DNA of 64,000 bases from JBFLYC01 sp040756735 (GTDB taxonomy: Bacteria; Bacillota; DSM-16504; Desulfitibacterales; Desulfitibacteraceae): the NCBI GenBank assembly GCA_040756735.1, contig JBFLYC010000007.1, forward strand, positions 62,001-126,000. The letters run 5' to 3'. The notes under the pieces were generated by a model that searched no databases, was not told the DNA's origin, and saw only the letters and a list, made by a program, of their open reading frames with translations. The position numbers and the translations under genes were made by a program. Shown piece by piece: positions 1-8,182 of the stretch (position 1 is its first letter; every line of letters starts with the position of its first letter).

Positions 1-364
1 GATAGATTGCTGTAAAAAGATTGCCGACGGCAGGGAACTCAAGAAGGTAGTGAAGTATGCTCCGCCCTGGCCAGCAATTCCTCCTGTGTCTGTTACGCCC
101 AGAGATGCAATGTATAGTGAAACCAGGATTATGCCTCTAGAAGAAGCTGTTGGTGAAATCAGCGCTGAGATGATAATGGCTTATCCGCCTGGCATACCTT
201 TAGTTTGTCCAGGTGAATATATAACCAAGGAAATCATTGATTATGTAAACGTGCTGAAAAATGAAGAAGCGGATTTGCAGGGGACTGAAGACCCCAGGAT
301 AAACTATATTAGAGTGCTCAAGCCGGCTCTGTCTCTTGTAGAAGTAGAGGATCAAATCAGTTAA
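1..364 (+). CDS. Orn/Lys/Arg decarboxylase, C-terminal part (5' end outside window)
   Basis: The reading frame is open from the window edge, so the gene starts upstream. The visible part is the C-terminal domain of PLP-dependent arginine/lysine/ornithine decarboxylases, including the stretch YPPGIPLVCPGE, which is typical of this domain. The PLP lysine would lie upstream and is not visible, so the substrate cannot be decided; arginine (speA-type, agmatine formation) or lysine are most likely in Clostridia. A strong ribosome binding site 18 bases after its stop leads into a small membrane peptide gene that is probably co-transcribed. Confidence 0.88.
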   Translation, partial: IDCCKKIADGRELKKVVKYAPPWPAIPPVSVTPRDAMYSETRIMPLEEAVGEISAEMIMAYPPGIPLVCPGEYITKEIIDYVNVLKNEEADLQGTEDPRINYIRVLKPALSLVEVEDQIS

Positions 365-395
365 TTCAAATAAACTGATATGGGAGGTAAGTTTA

Positions 396-533
396 ATGCC
401 TGTATGGGGAATAGTATTTTCGGTAGGTTTTGTTTTAGCCCTGGCATACTATGTTTTAAGACAATCTAAGGACTCTGGTGTAAATGTGTTTCCGCATAAC
501 CAGCTTAAGGCTGAATATGAGGCCAAGAAGTAA
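396..533 (+). CDS. Small single-pass membrane peptide (45 aa), unknown function
   Basis: This is a 45-codon frame starting MPVWGIVFSVGFVLALAYY, preceded by GGGAGGT at 382-388 with good spacing and followed directly by a rho-independent terminator. Residues 4-21 form one hydrophobic helix; the rest is polar and rich in Lys and Glu. The position between the decarboxylase and the terminator suggests it is the last gene of that operon. I do not recognise a family. The strong ribosome binding site and operon position are the main support that it is real. Confidence 0.65.
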   Translation: MPVWGIVFSVGFVLALAYYVLRQSKDSGVNVFPHNQLKAEYEAKK

Positions 534-540
534 ATTTAAA

Positions 541-578
541 AAGGCAGATATCCCAGGGGGCCTCTGCCTTTTTTCTTT
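541..578 (+). terminator. Rho-independent terminator of the decarboxylase operon
   Basis: AAGGCAGA (541-548) pairs with TCTGCCTT (563-570) and is followed by a T-rich run. It stands between this operon and the convergent signal peptidase gene. Confidence 0.85.
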
Positions 579-584
579 AGTTAT

Positions 585-1112
585 TTAGTTAACTCTTCCT
601 ATTCTATCAAGAGGCCAGTAGCGGAAAAATACTTTTCCTTTTACATCGCTAATGGACAACCATTCAATCCAAAGGTGGCTGTCAAAACTGTGGTTTCTGT
701 TGTCGCCCAGGACAAATAAGCTGCCATCCGGGACTTTTGCCGGCTGAAACTCATATAAAGGCGTTTCATTCACATAGCTTTCATCCAACGCTTTTCCATC
801 GATGTAAACTACGCCTTGTTTAACTGCAACTGTTTCCCCAGGAAGGCCGACTACCCTCTTGACATAGTCATATTTAGAATCTACACTTGGAGGCGGTTCA
901 AAGATAATTATATCACCGCGCTGGATATCTCCAAATTTGTATGCGAGTTTGTTAACCAGCAGCCTATCTTTGACCTGTAAGGTTGGGTGCATTGAAGAAC
1001 TTGGCACATATCTGCTGTCCATTACATATGCTTTTAAAATCAGGGCAAGGATAATTGCTAGAACGATTTCATTAAACAGGATCTTTTTGATCCATACGCG
1101 CAAATTTTCCAT
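585..1112 (-). CDS. lepB: Signal peptidase I (type I leader peptidase)
   Basis: Membrane-bound serine protease that removes signal peptides from exported proteins. The 175-residue product has one N-terminal membrane helix (about residues 12-30). The nucleophile motif SSSMHP (Ser40) and the general-base lysine in YDYVKRVVGLPGE (Lys85) form the Ser/Lys dyad. The box GDNRNHSFDSHLW near residues 140-152 is the conserved C-terminal motif. The start was placed at the ATG preceded by AAAGGAGG on the minus strand, not at an upstream in-frame ATG that lacks a ribosome binding site. Length matches Gram-positive SipS-type enzymes. It is a single gene, convergent with the decarboxylase operon. Confidence 0.95.
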   Translation of the reverse strand: MENLRVWIKKILFNEIVLAIILALILKAYVMDSRYVPSSSMHPTLQVKDRLLVNKLAYKFGDIQRGDIIIFEPPPSVDSKYDYVKRVVGLPGETVAVKQGVVYIDGKALDESYVNETPLYEFQPAKVPDGSLFVLGDNRNHSFDSHLWIEWLSISDVKGKVFFRYWPLDRIGRVN

Positions 1113-1221
1113 GAAACTGGCCTCCTTTGATATACGCAAACATTATACTACTCTAGATGGAAAATGAAAAGGCCTTTTAGCTGGTTTAAATGAGTTTCAA
1201 ATTTTGAAAAAATGCGACTGG

Positions 1222-1315
1222 TCACGAGTCAGAAGTTTGGAGCCAGGAATCAGGAGCCAGGGGTTAGGAGTTAGGATTCTAAAAGCCTGGAGCCGGAATG
1301 AAAGAACGGCTCTGT
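1222..1315. repeat. Degenerate GAAGT/AGGAGTTAGGA-type intergenic repeat
   Basis: A run of imperfect short direct repeats (gagtcagaagt, gagccagg, caggagccaggg, gttaggagttagga). Similar purine-rich stretches recur in other intergenic regions of this window, for example 5145-5176, 40515-40620 and 53445-53482. No coding potential is seen. Confidence 0.5.
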
Positions 1316-1357
1316 TGAAAACTTAAAAATAGCTTGTGAAGGAACTAAGGAGGAGGT

Positions 1358-1981
1358 TTGAAAGTGGATTTTAAAGAAGTTGTTGAGCTGCGCAGGAGCA
1401 TTCGTAAGTTTAAGTCAGATATTGTGCCCAAGGAACATATCAAAGAGATAATCAGGCTGGGGACTTTAGCGCCAAGCGCCCATAACAGTCAAAAATGGTT
1501 ATTCAAAGCGGTTTATAACCATGACCTTAATGTTCGTATAGCGAAGTCAGTCCTGGCAAAAATTGATGCTTTGGTTGAGAGATATGAAATTGAGGCATCA
1601 GTGAAGGGCTGGAAGTATTACAGTTCCTTTTTCAGCAAGGCACCGGTGGTAATCTATGCTTTCTACAGCCATTCCAAGGGATTTTTGGAAGAGTATGCAG
1701 AAGGTAAGCTGGCTAAAGAAGAATTGGAATACTTGCGCCTTGTGCCCGGTGTCCAAAGTGTTGGAGCAGCCATTGAGAATATCCTGCTAGCTGCAGTATC
1801 CATGGGGTACGGCGCCTGCTGGATGACGGCTCCCATTGTGGCTGCTGGAGAAATAGAGCAAATCCTTGATATGGATGAAGGGTTTAAGCTGGCAGCCGTG
1901 ATACCTGTTGGGGTTCCCTTTGAGGTGCCAGGGCCAAGGCCTAGAAAGGAATTAAACCAGGTTATGGAGATAATAGAATGA
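1358..1981 (+). CDS. Nitroreductase-family FMN enzyme
   Basis: Member of the NADH oxidase/nitroreductase flavoprotein family. The N-terminal block VVELRRSIRKFKSD and the following LAPSAHNSQKW are the FMN phosphate-binding signature, and the C-terminal GYGACWM is the second conserved block (about residues 147-153). Such proteins use FMN and NAD(P)H to reduce nitro, quinone or other substrates; the natural substrate is unknown. Either the TTG start or the GTG two codons later fits AAGGAGGAGG just upstream. It overlaps the next gene by four bases (ATGA), so the two are probably translated together. Confidence 0.85.
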   Translation: MKVDFKEVVELRRSIRKFKSDIVPKEHIKEIIRLGTLAPSAHNSQKWLFKAVYNHDLNVRIAKSVLAKIDALVERYEIEASVKGWKYYSSFFSKAPVVIYAFYSHSKGFLEEYAEGKLAKEELEYLRLVPGVQSVGAAIENILLAAVSMGYGACWMTAPIVAAGEIEQILDMDEGFKLAAVIPVGVPFEVPGPRPRKELNQVMEIIE

Positions 1982-2904
1982 AACAGATTTTAGATACACA
2001 GAGAATGCTCAAACATGGATTAGCTGTAATTAATCTGGTTTCCCAGCATGTAAGAACACTTCTTCATGAAAAAGTAAACCTTCATACTTACATGGATAAA
2101 ACAAATGTTTCCGGGGACAGGGTTTCTGTATTTGATGAAAAGGTAAATGAAAAAGCGATGGATATTATCAAAGGCCTTAAAGACCTTCACCCACTGCTGC
2201 TAATCAGCGAAGAAACAGGGGTAGAGGTGATAGGAAGGGGGGAGCCCTGCTACTTTATGATCCTTGACCCTGTAGACGGCTCAAACAATATTAGGCCTTT
2301 TTTCACACCTGCCCCGAATATCTCCATCTCCCTGGGGCTTGGATACATGGAGGACTTGCTGGCAATGCCAAATCCTGGGGCGCTTAGGGTTAGCGTACAT
2401 AAAGAGATTTTTGCAGATAAGGTGTACTATGCAGTATCCGGCCAGGGCGCTTTCTTCAAAGAAAAAAATCTGATACTGCCTATCAAGGCATCTCCTGTGG
2501 ATGCCCTTCGGCCAAAAGCAATTATAGGCATGGATCTGGATAATCGAAAGGATCTTCCCAAAGAACTGCAGATGCTGCTTTGTTCCCAGATAGTGCAAAG
2601 GAGGCTTGGTAGTTCTCACCTGGATTTTTGCCAGGTGGCTTCAGGTCAATATGATGCTTATATTTCCGATTCGGGAAGGCTTAAAGTAACTGACATCTGT
2701 CAATCATATCATATTGTTAAAGAGGCAGGAGGTATTTTTGCTTATCAGCTGCTTTTAGATGGACAAGCTGCTGCGGACTACCAGGAAGGATTTTTGCTGA
2801 AGGTCAGGGATGACCAGAGCTTGCTTGGCCGTCTGAAGTTTAGAGTTGTTGCTGCGGGCAGCCACGGATTCTTTGAAGAACTTAGAGGCGCTCTATGGAG
2901 GTAA
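1978..2904 (+). CDS. Inositol monophosphatase / FBPase-superfamily phosphatase
   Basis: Metal-dependent phosphatase of the inositol monophosphatase superfamily. The metal-binding motif LDPVDGSNN and the upstream ISEET (metal-site glutamates) are present, and the C-terminal acidic site falls near VTDICQSYHIVKEAGG. At 308 residues it is longer than typical IMPases (about 260), with extra sequence after residue 120. Substrate could be inositol phosphate, a sugar bisphosphate or PAP; the sequence does not decide. It overlaps the nitroreductase stop by four bases, and its own 3' end overlaps a convergent coiled-coil gene by 23 bp. Confidence 0.8.
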   Translation: MKQILDTQRMLKHGLAVINLVSQHVRTLLHEKVNLHTYMDKTNVSGDRVSVFDEKVNEKAMDIIKGLKDLHPLLLISEETGVEVIGRGEPCYFMILDPVDGSNNIRPFFTPAPNISISLGLGYMEDLLAMPNPGALRVSVHKEIFADKVYYAVSGQGAFFKEKNLILPIKASPVDALRPKAIIGMDLDNRKDLPKELQMLLCSQIVQRRLGSSHLDFCQVASGQYDAYISDSGRLKVTDICQSYHIVKEAGGIFAYQLLLDGQAAADYQEGFLLKVRDDQSLLGRLKFRVVAAGSHGFFEELRGALWR

Positions 2905-3163
2905 TATTATTATTTGAATGTTCTATAACCCTAACCACTTGATAAATTTCATCCTGTCTGGTTTTCATATCCTTTTGGTCTTTTTCCATACTTGTAATCT
3001 TTTTAAGTATTTTTTTCTGAAATTTCTCCGTATCATCCTGTCTAATTTTTATATCCTTTTGGTCTTTTTCCATACTTGTAATTTTTTCAAGTATTTTTTC
3101 TTGAAATCTTTCATTATCTTTTAGCTTTTCAAGCACCAGCTTTTGAAATTCTTCGTTATTCAC
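2882..3163 (-). CDS. Short coiled-coil protein with a 28-residue internal repeat
   Basis: A roughly 93-residue, highly charged, Lys/Glu/Gln-rich protein built around two near-identical 28-residue units (ERFQEKILEKITSMEKDQKD and EKFQKKILKKITSMEKDQKD), exactly four heptads each, predicting a continuous coiled coil. An in-frame ATG at 3193 is possible, but GGGAGG sits nine bases before the GTG used here. No catalytic motif or family is recognised. Proteins of this kind are often oligomerisation or scaffold modules; no function is claimed. The 3' end overlaps the convergent phosphatase gene. Confidence 0.6.
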   Translation of the reverse strand: MNNEEFQKLVLEKLKDNERFQEKILEKITSMEKDQKDIKIRQDDTEKFQKKILKKITSMEKDQKDMKTRQDEIYQVVRVIEHSNNNITSIERL

Positions 3164-3254
3164 GACATTTATCCTCCCTGTCTTCCAACTCACACCAATA
3201 TTTTAACCTCATTTGCAATTAGAATCAATTAAATTATTCAGATAATTAATTGCG

Positions 3255-4187
3255 CTACTCCTGGGTAATACTTTGAGGGTTTTCTGATGTTTTATTGATC
3301 ATAGTTTTTTGGGACGTAAGAAAGATTCCGGTTATGATCAATGCGCCTCCAGCCAGGTGGTATAATGTGAGGCTTTCGTTTAGGAATAGAATGCCTAGTA
3401 AGCTTGCAAAAACAGGGATAAGGCTTAAATATACAGTTGCCCTGCTGGGGCCAACTTCCAGCATGGCTTTGTTAAAAAACAAAAAGGCCAGGATAGTAGG
3501 GAAAACGCCAAAGTAACCCAGACTTGCATAATGAAAAGCACTCAGATTGTATATCCAGTTTGGACCAACCAGAACTGTCTCATAGGCTGCCAGGGGAAAG
3601 GCTATCACAAGTCCCATAAATATTGATGCAGCCAGTAAAGATTTGCTTGGAAGGACAGCACCCCTTATTTTTAAAAATAAGGAATAGATCCCCCAGAAAA
3701 AAACCGCCAGCAGCATGATTAAATCGCCCTTGTTAAAGGTCAGTGAAATCAAATTTTGCCAGTTTCCCTTGAATATTAAGATTACTGCTCCCAAAAAGGA
3801 AAGGGCAATCCCGCTCCACTGTTTAGGGCTGAGCAGTTCCTTAATGAAAATCATGCTGATTAAGGCCACAAAAGCAGGGGAGAAGGACGTGATCAGGGAA
3901 GCGTTGATGGCTGATGTATACTGCAGGGACAAATAGACGCAAATGTTAAATCCCATAACGCCTGTAGTCCCAAGTATGGAAAAGAGAGGCCAGTTGGCAA
4001 GCAGGGCGTTTTTATGCTGTTTTAACTCGGACCAGCACAGGGGGATCATGATTATTAATGCTATAGCCCAACGAAGGTAAGAGAGGCTTATAGGTGGTAT
4101 AATCTCAGAAACTGCCTTGCCCAAGGCGAAATTTCCTCCCCAAAACAAGGCTGCTAGAATCAGCAGTAAGTAAGGTGAAGTAGGCAC
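3255..4187 (-). CDS. EamA-family (DMT superfamily) transporter
   Basis: A 310-residue membrane protein with about ten hydrophobic helices in two homologous EamA halves. Each half opens with a motif of the LAALFWGGNFALGK type (residues 11-24; second half LLAVFFWGIYSLFLK). Drug/metabolite transporters of this family usually export amino acids or other metabolites; the substrate is unknown. The GTG start lies four bases after the stop of the LpdD-like gene, and its ribosome binding site GGGGGA is inside the end of that gene, so translation is coupled. It completes a three-gene minus-strand group with ubiX and the LpdD-like gene. Confidence 0.85.
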   Translation of the reverse strand: MPTSPYLLLILAALFWGGNFALGKAVSEIIPPISLSYLRWAIALIIMIPLCWSELKQHKNALLANWPLFSILGTTGVMGFNICVYLSLQYTSAINASLITSFSPAFVALISMIFIKELLSPKQWSGIALSFLGAVILIFKGNWQNLISLTFNKGDLIMLLAVFFWGIYSLFLKIRGAVLPSKSLLAASIFMGLVIAFPLAAYETVLVGPNWIYNLSAFHYASLGYFGVFPTILAFLFFNKAMLEVGPSRATVYLSLIPVFASLLGILFLNESLTLYHLAGGALIITGIFLTSQKTMINKTSENPQSITQE

Positions 4188-4191
4188 GTGT

Positions 4192-4548
4192 TCATTCCCC
4201 CGTTATTTTTTTTACCCCTTGCCTGCAATTCTCCCAAATTATTCCCAGCTCTTCCGGTGTGATATTGTCAAGGTGAATGCCCACGACTAATACGCAGTTT
4301 CGGCCTGTACGGGTAGTTATTTCTTTAGATAAAGGAATGGCGATGTCTTCTTCCTTATGACCCGGAACAGTTAATAAGCTGGTGGAGGCGGACAGTTTGT
4401 TTGCATCTGCCAGGCTCTTGCGGGACAAGCTTAAAGACACTGCGCCAACATGGGCGTCACCCCCGGTAATAATCACAACCAGGTCCCTGCCCAGTTCTTT
4501 TATTTCAAAAGTTACGGTACATCTTCCCTCGCCCATTTGAAACTTCAC
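4192..4548 (-). CDS. LpdD-like prenylated-flavin chaperone domain protein
   Basis: A protein of about 118 residues resembling the small LpdD/subunit D proteins that accompany UbiD-type decarboxylases. Shared features are the VVIITGGDAHVGAVSLS block and VPGHKEE. The start was set at a GTG overlapping the TGA of ubiX by four bases, with GGAGGG nine bases upstream; a longer frame would begin 27 bases earlier. Known family members assist maturation of prenylated-FMN decarboxylases. No UbiD decarboxylase is found in this window, so the client must be encoded elsewhere or be absent. Confidence 0.72.
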   Translation of the reverse strand: MKFQMGEGRCTVTFEIKELGRDLVVIITGGDAHVGAVSLSLSRKSLADANKLSASTSLLTVPGHKEEDIAIPLSKEITTRTGRNCVLVVGIHLDNITPEELGIIWENCRQGVKKITGE

Positions 4549-5117
4549 TGGTCGCCGCCCTCCATTCCATGCCATCTTTCAAAAAGATTATGGCTTATCT
4601 TAAACTGGTCCAGCACTTTGCCTACTGTCTGGTTGACAAGGTCATTAATTGTTTTAGGCTTATGGTAAAAAGCAGGCATGGGCGGTAGGATCACAGCGCC
4701 TGCCTGGCATAAAGCTGTCATGTTGTTTAAGTGTATCAGGTTTAAAGGGGTTTCTCTGGGCACTACCACCAGTTTTCTTTTTTCTTTTAAAGTAACGTCC
4801 GCTGCCCTGTTAATAAGGTTGTTGGTATACCCATGGGCCATAGCGCTTAGGCTTTTCATGCTGCAGGGTATAACTGCCATACCGTCAACTGGAAAAGAAC
4901 CGCTGGAGATTGAAGAACCCAAATTATTATAGTCATGGGTATAATCTGCCAGGGCCTTGACCTGGGCTGCCGTATATTCTGTTTCCAATTCTATGTTTTT
5001 TTCTCCCCAGGGGCTGATGATCAGGTGGCTTTTGCATTCTGTATTCCTGATGGCTTCAAGGAGGCGGATGCCGTAGATTACCCCTGTTGTACCAGTAATG
5101 GCCACTATTAGCTGCAA
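4545..5117 (-). CDS. ubiX: Flavin prenyltransferase UbiX
   Basis: Flavoprotein that attaches a dimethylallyl group to FMN to make prenylated FMN, the cofactor of UbiD decarboxylases. Family features are the N-terminal IVAITGTTGVIYGIRLLE, the SGSFPVDGMAVIPCSMKSL block with the conserved GxxxxPCS segment, and the C-terminal PRETPLNLIHLNNM followed by PPMPAFYHKP. The 190-residue length is normal. The start is a TTG with AAAGGAG eight bases upstream. The downstream LpdD-like gene is translationally coupled. The pair suggests cofactor supply for an aromatic or phenolic acid decarboxylase. Confidence 0.93.
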   Translation of the reverse strand: MQLIVAITGTTGVIYGIRLLEAIRNTECKSHLIISPWGEKNIELETEYTAAQVKALADYTHDYNNLGSSISSGSFPVDGMAVIPCSMKSLSAMAHGYTNNLINRAADVTLKEKRKLVVVPRETPLNLIHLNNMTALCQAGAVILPPMPAFYHKPKTINDLVNQTVGKVLDQFKISHNLFERWHGMEGGDQ

Positions 5118-5439
5118 AGTAAAACTCCTTTCTATTAAAGAAGTGGAAAGTTAGAAGTGAGACGTGAGAGGTCTAGCAGTGACTCCCGTAAAATGGACTA
5201 TCATCATATGTGGATTCTACACCATTTTTAAGCTTATTGTAAATAAATTTAAAATTGCCTTTGGACCAGGAAGGATTTTCTTGATAAATAGAGAAATATA
5301 CACGAAGTCAAGAAATGAACTGCGGTTCATTGCTTGCTGTAATGGACAATTGGTCCACAGAAGATAGATAATAATGAAAGGAGAGAAGGCGCATTTACCC
5401 CCGATCATAGTGGTTCGGGGTCTACTGTGCCGATTTTAG
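5118..5439. other. Intergenic region upstream of the ABC transporter
   Basis: About 320 bases between the divergent ubiX and ABC-transporter genes. It begins with a purine-rich gaagtggaaagttagaagtgag repeat of the kind scattered through this window. A possible 21-codon leader frame (ATG at 5374, stop TAG at 5437) ends directly against the GTG start of the binding-protein gene. I see no recognisable riboswitch here. Confidence 0.5.
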
Positions 5440-6438
5440 GTGAAAAGATTTAAAAAAAGAACAAAAGTATTGCCAGCCTTGATTTTAATGATGATTTCCT
5501 TGCTTGTTTTCCTTGCCGGCTGCGGTGGTGTTCAAAATAAAAGCGATGCGGGCAGCGAACAACAAGAGAAAATGGTAAGTTTAAAAATTGGCATCTTGTC
5601 TGTTCCGGATATCTTGCCTCTTGTGGTAGGCATTGAAAAAGGATATTATGAACAAGCAGGCATAAATTTGGAATTGATACCTTTTCAAAGCGCTGTGGAA
5701 AGGGAGAGCGCCCTGCAGGCAGGCCATTTGGACGGCGTGATCACCGACATGATTGTGGCCTACCTGCTAAAGGCCGGCGGTGTTCCTGTCAAAATCACCT
5801 CGATAACGTCAGGAGTTGTCCCCTCTGAAGGTAGATTTGGCATTGCTTCTGCCCCGAATTCAAATATAACTTCATTGGGAGATCTGCAGGGAAAAAGAGT
5901 TGGTATTTCCCATAATACCATTATTGAGTATGTCCTTGATGGGCTCTTAGAGCAGTCAGGGCTTGATGAAAGCCATGTTGAAAAGATTCCTGTGCCGAAA
6001 ATCCCAGTGAGACTTGAGATGCTGATGAATGGGCAGTTGGATGCAGCTGTTTTACCAGACCCATTCCTTGCTTTTGCTGAGTTTGCTGGGGCTTCTGTTG
6101 TAGCTGATGATACCACAGGAGATAATCTTTCACAGGTAGTACTGGTATTTCACGGGGATGTCCTTGAAAACAAATTTGAAACATTAAAAAGGTTTTACCA
6201 GGGATATGTTAAGGCCATTGATGATATAAATTCAGACAGGGAGCAGTACAGGGAGCTGTTTGTCAAAGAAGCAAGAGTACCGGAAGCTATCAGCGAAAGC
6301 TATACTGTTCCGGTATATCCTAAACCAAGTCTTCCTGCAAAGGATGACATGGAAAGGGTTTATAACTGGCTGGCAAATAAGGGTGTAGTAACAGTTCAAA
6401 TACCATATGAGGATATGATTGTTCATGACCTATATTAG
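5440..6438 (+). CDS. ABC transporter substrate-binding lipoprotein (NrtA/SsuA/TauA type)
   Basis: Extracytoplasmic solute-binding protein, 332 residues. The N-terminus has a lipoprotein signal peptide with lipobox LAGC (Cys about residue 28). The mature part follows the NMT1/SsuA-like pattern: KIGILSVPDILPLVVGIEKGYY, then AGHLDGVITDM and GKRVGISHNT. These proteins bind sulfonates, nitrate, taurine, pyrimidine precursors or other small ligands; the ligand is not predictable here. The GTG start abuts a TAG stop of a short upstream frame and has only a weak ribosome binding site of its own, so translation may depend on that frame. ATPase and permease genes follow. Confidence 0.88.
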   Translation: MKRFKKRTKVLPALILMMISLLVFLAGCGGVQNKSDAGSEQQEKMVSLKIGILSVPDILPLVVGIEKGYYEQAGINLELIPFQSAVERESALQAGHLDGVITDMIVAYLLKAGGVPVKITSITSGVVPSEGRFGIASAPNSNITSLGDLQGKRVGISHNTIIEYVLDGLLEQSGLDESHVEKIPVPKIPVRLEMLMNGQLDAAVLPDPFLAFAEFAGASVVADDTTGDNLSQVVLVFHGDVLENKFETLKRFYQGYVKAIDDINSDREQYRELFVKEARVPEAISESYTVPVYPKPSLPAKDDMERVYNWLANKGVVTVQIPYEDMIVHDLY

Positions 6439-7168
6439 AGTATCTTCTTTAGATGTAACCTACAGGCAAAATCACATGGAAGTGGAAGCTGTCAAAAACG
6501 TGAATCTTCAAGTTGATTCAGGTGAATTTGCCGTAGTTATAGGACCATCAGGGTGTGGAAAAAGTACCCTGCTCTATGTTTTGGCCGGTCTTGTCAAGGC
6601 TGAGGCAGGAGAGGTGTTTTTTAGCCAAGAGCCCATTGTTTCCTGTAAAAGGGATACGGCCCTGATCCTGCAGGATTATGGATTGCTGCCCTGGAAGACC
6701 GTTCTTGAGAATGCAGCGTTGGGGCTAAGAATTAGAGGAATTCCCAAAGGCATAGCCCTGGAAAAGACCCGTAACTTATTACGGGATTTAGGCATTGAGG
6801 AGTTGTCCACCCGTTATCCCCTGCAGTTAAGCGGCGGCCAGCGGCAAAGGGTGGCCATTGCCAGGGCCCTGGCAATGGCGCCAAGGCTGCTGTTGATGGA
6901 TGAGCCCTTTTCTTCCCTTGATGCATTAACCAGGGAAACATTACAAATGAACCTTCTGGATATCTGGCAGAGGACAGGAATCACTATTTTATTAGTTACC
7001 CACAGTATTGAAGAGGCAGTATTTTTAGGACAAAAAATCTATGTAATGTCCAGATCGCCAGGCACCATTACTGCTGTTGTGGAGAATTCCCATGCCGGTG
7101 ATGTGACTTACCGGGGCAAAAGGGAGTTTTACGATACATGTGCTAACCTAAGGTCATTGCTTCAATGA
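6419..7168 (+). CDS. ABC transporter ATP-binding protein (SsuB/TauB type)
   Basis: A 249-residue ATPase with Walker A GPSGCGKST (about residues 42-50), Q-loop LILQDYGLLPW, signature LSGGQRQR and Walker B LLLMDEP, then the H-loop VTHSIEEA. It belongs to the nitrate/sulfonate/taurine importer class. The TTG start has GAGG six bases upstream; an ATG two codons later is the alternative. It overlaps the binding-protein gene by 20 bases and is followed by the permease, so the three genes form one importer. Confidence 0.93.
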   Translation: MFMTYIRVSSLDVTYRQNHMEVEAVKNVNLQVDSGEFAVVIGPSGCGKSTLLYVLAGLVKAEAGEVFFSQEPIVSCKRDTALILQDYGLLPWKTVLENAALGLRIRGIPKGIALEKTRNLLRDLGIEELSTRYPLQLSGGQRQRVAIARALAMAPRLLLMDEPFSSLDALTRETLQMNLLDIWQRTGITILLVTHSIEEAVFLGQKIYVMSRSPGTITAVVENSHAGDVTYRGKREFYDTCANLRSLLQ

Positions 7169-7228
7169 CTTAAGACCTATTACTTACCATTTCCCGCTTC
7201 CAACTTCTCACTTCTTATATATTATATT

Positions 7229-7252
7229 GTAAAAGTAAAAGTAAAAGTAAAA
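7229..7252 (+). repeat. Four tandem copies of GTAAAA before the permease gene
   Basis: A perfect hexanucleotide microsatellite lying immediately before the ribosome binding site (AAAGGAT) of the permease gene. Copy-number change would alter the distance between upstream sequence and the permease start, not the reading frame. Confidence 0.8.
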
Positions 7253-7264
7253 GGATTTGGTCGT

Positions 7265-8044
7265 TTGAAAAAAGTATTAAATTCAGATAAAAAACTCGGT
7301 ATAAAGCAAGTATCGCCTTATGCAGTGTCAGCGGTGATGCTGATTGTTCTTTGGTGGGGGCTGTCTCTTGTAATAAATAAACCTGCACTGCCCACACCTG
7401 CAGCAGCTTTTAAGGAGTTTTACAACCAGCTCTACCATGGGCTTTTTTTTCATGCCTGGGTTAGTTTTTATAGGATTGGCGCAAGCCTTGTCCTGGCATT
7501 ACTTCTCGGTGTGCCGATTGGGATTATCCTGGGCAGGCACAAAAGATTGGATTCCTACATTGCGCCTATGATTTATTTAACTTATCCCATACCTAAAATC
7601 GTATTTCTCCCTGTACTTTTAATCCTGTTAGGTTATGGGGACAGCTCAAAAATTTTTCTCATTACTTTAATAGTTTTTTATCAAATAATGGTTACCACCA
7701 GGGATGCTGCCAGGGGGATTGACCCGGGTTATATCATGTCTGTTAAATCATTGGGGGCCGGAAATGGTCATTTATACTGGCATGTTTATTTTTTGGGGTG
7801 CCTTCCGGAAATTTTAACAGCATTAAGAATAGCTCTAGGTACAGCCATAGCGGTGCTTTTTATCGCAGAAGCCTATGCTACCCAGGAAGGTTTAGGCTAT
7901 TTTATCATGGATTCCATGGGCAGAATTAGCTATTCCAGGATGTTTGCAGGAATCATCGGCATGGGACTTTTAGGTTTTATTTTATATTTGGGATTGGATT
8001 TTTTAGAAAAAATCCTCTGCAGGTGGAAGCATTTGAAAAAATAA
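7265..8044 (+). CDS. ABC transporter permease (SsuC/TauC type)
   Basis: A 259-residue inner-membrane permease with about six helices. The coupling (EAA-like) loop that contacts the ATPase is visible as SVKSLGAGNGHLYWHVYFLGCLPEI split across about residues 159-183. It has the LGVPIGIILGR stretch typical of BPD_transp_1 proteins of sulfonate/nitrate systems. The TTG start follows AAAGGAT. It completes the importer with the preceding binding protein and ATPase, although about 96 bases separate it from the ATPase gene. Confidence 0.9.
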   Translation: MKKVLNSDKKLGIKQVSPYAVSAVMLIVLWWGLSLVINKPALPTPAAAFKEFYNQLYHGLFFHAWVSFYRIGASLVLALLLGVPIGIILGRHKRLDSYIAPMIYLTYPIPKIVFLPVLLILLGYGDSSKIFLITLIVFYQIMVTTRDAARGIDPGYIMSVKSLGAGNGHLYWHVYFLGCLPEILTALRIALGTAIAVLFIAEAYATQEGLGYFIMDSMGRISYSRMFAGIIGMGLLGFILYLGLDFLEKILCRWKHLKK

Positions 8045-8182
8045 TTACTTCTTAAGAAGGATTTAACCTGATATCATAGAAATTTAATAAGGTTTACTCG
8101 AGACACCAGATGGAAGTTCAAGCATGATAGATAGGTTAATGGGAATAATGGATATATTAGGCGCTTGAAGGAGTGAAAGGTC

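Noticed and set aside
5118..5439. TPP or other riboswitch before the ABC importer
   Set aside because: No conserved TPP words (CTGAGA, ACCTGATC) or other class signatures were found.
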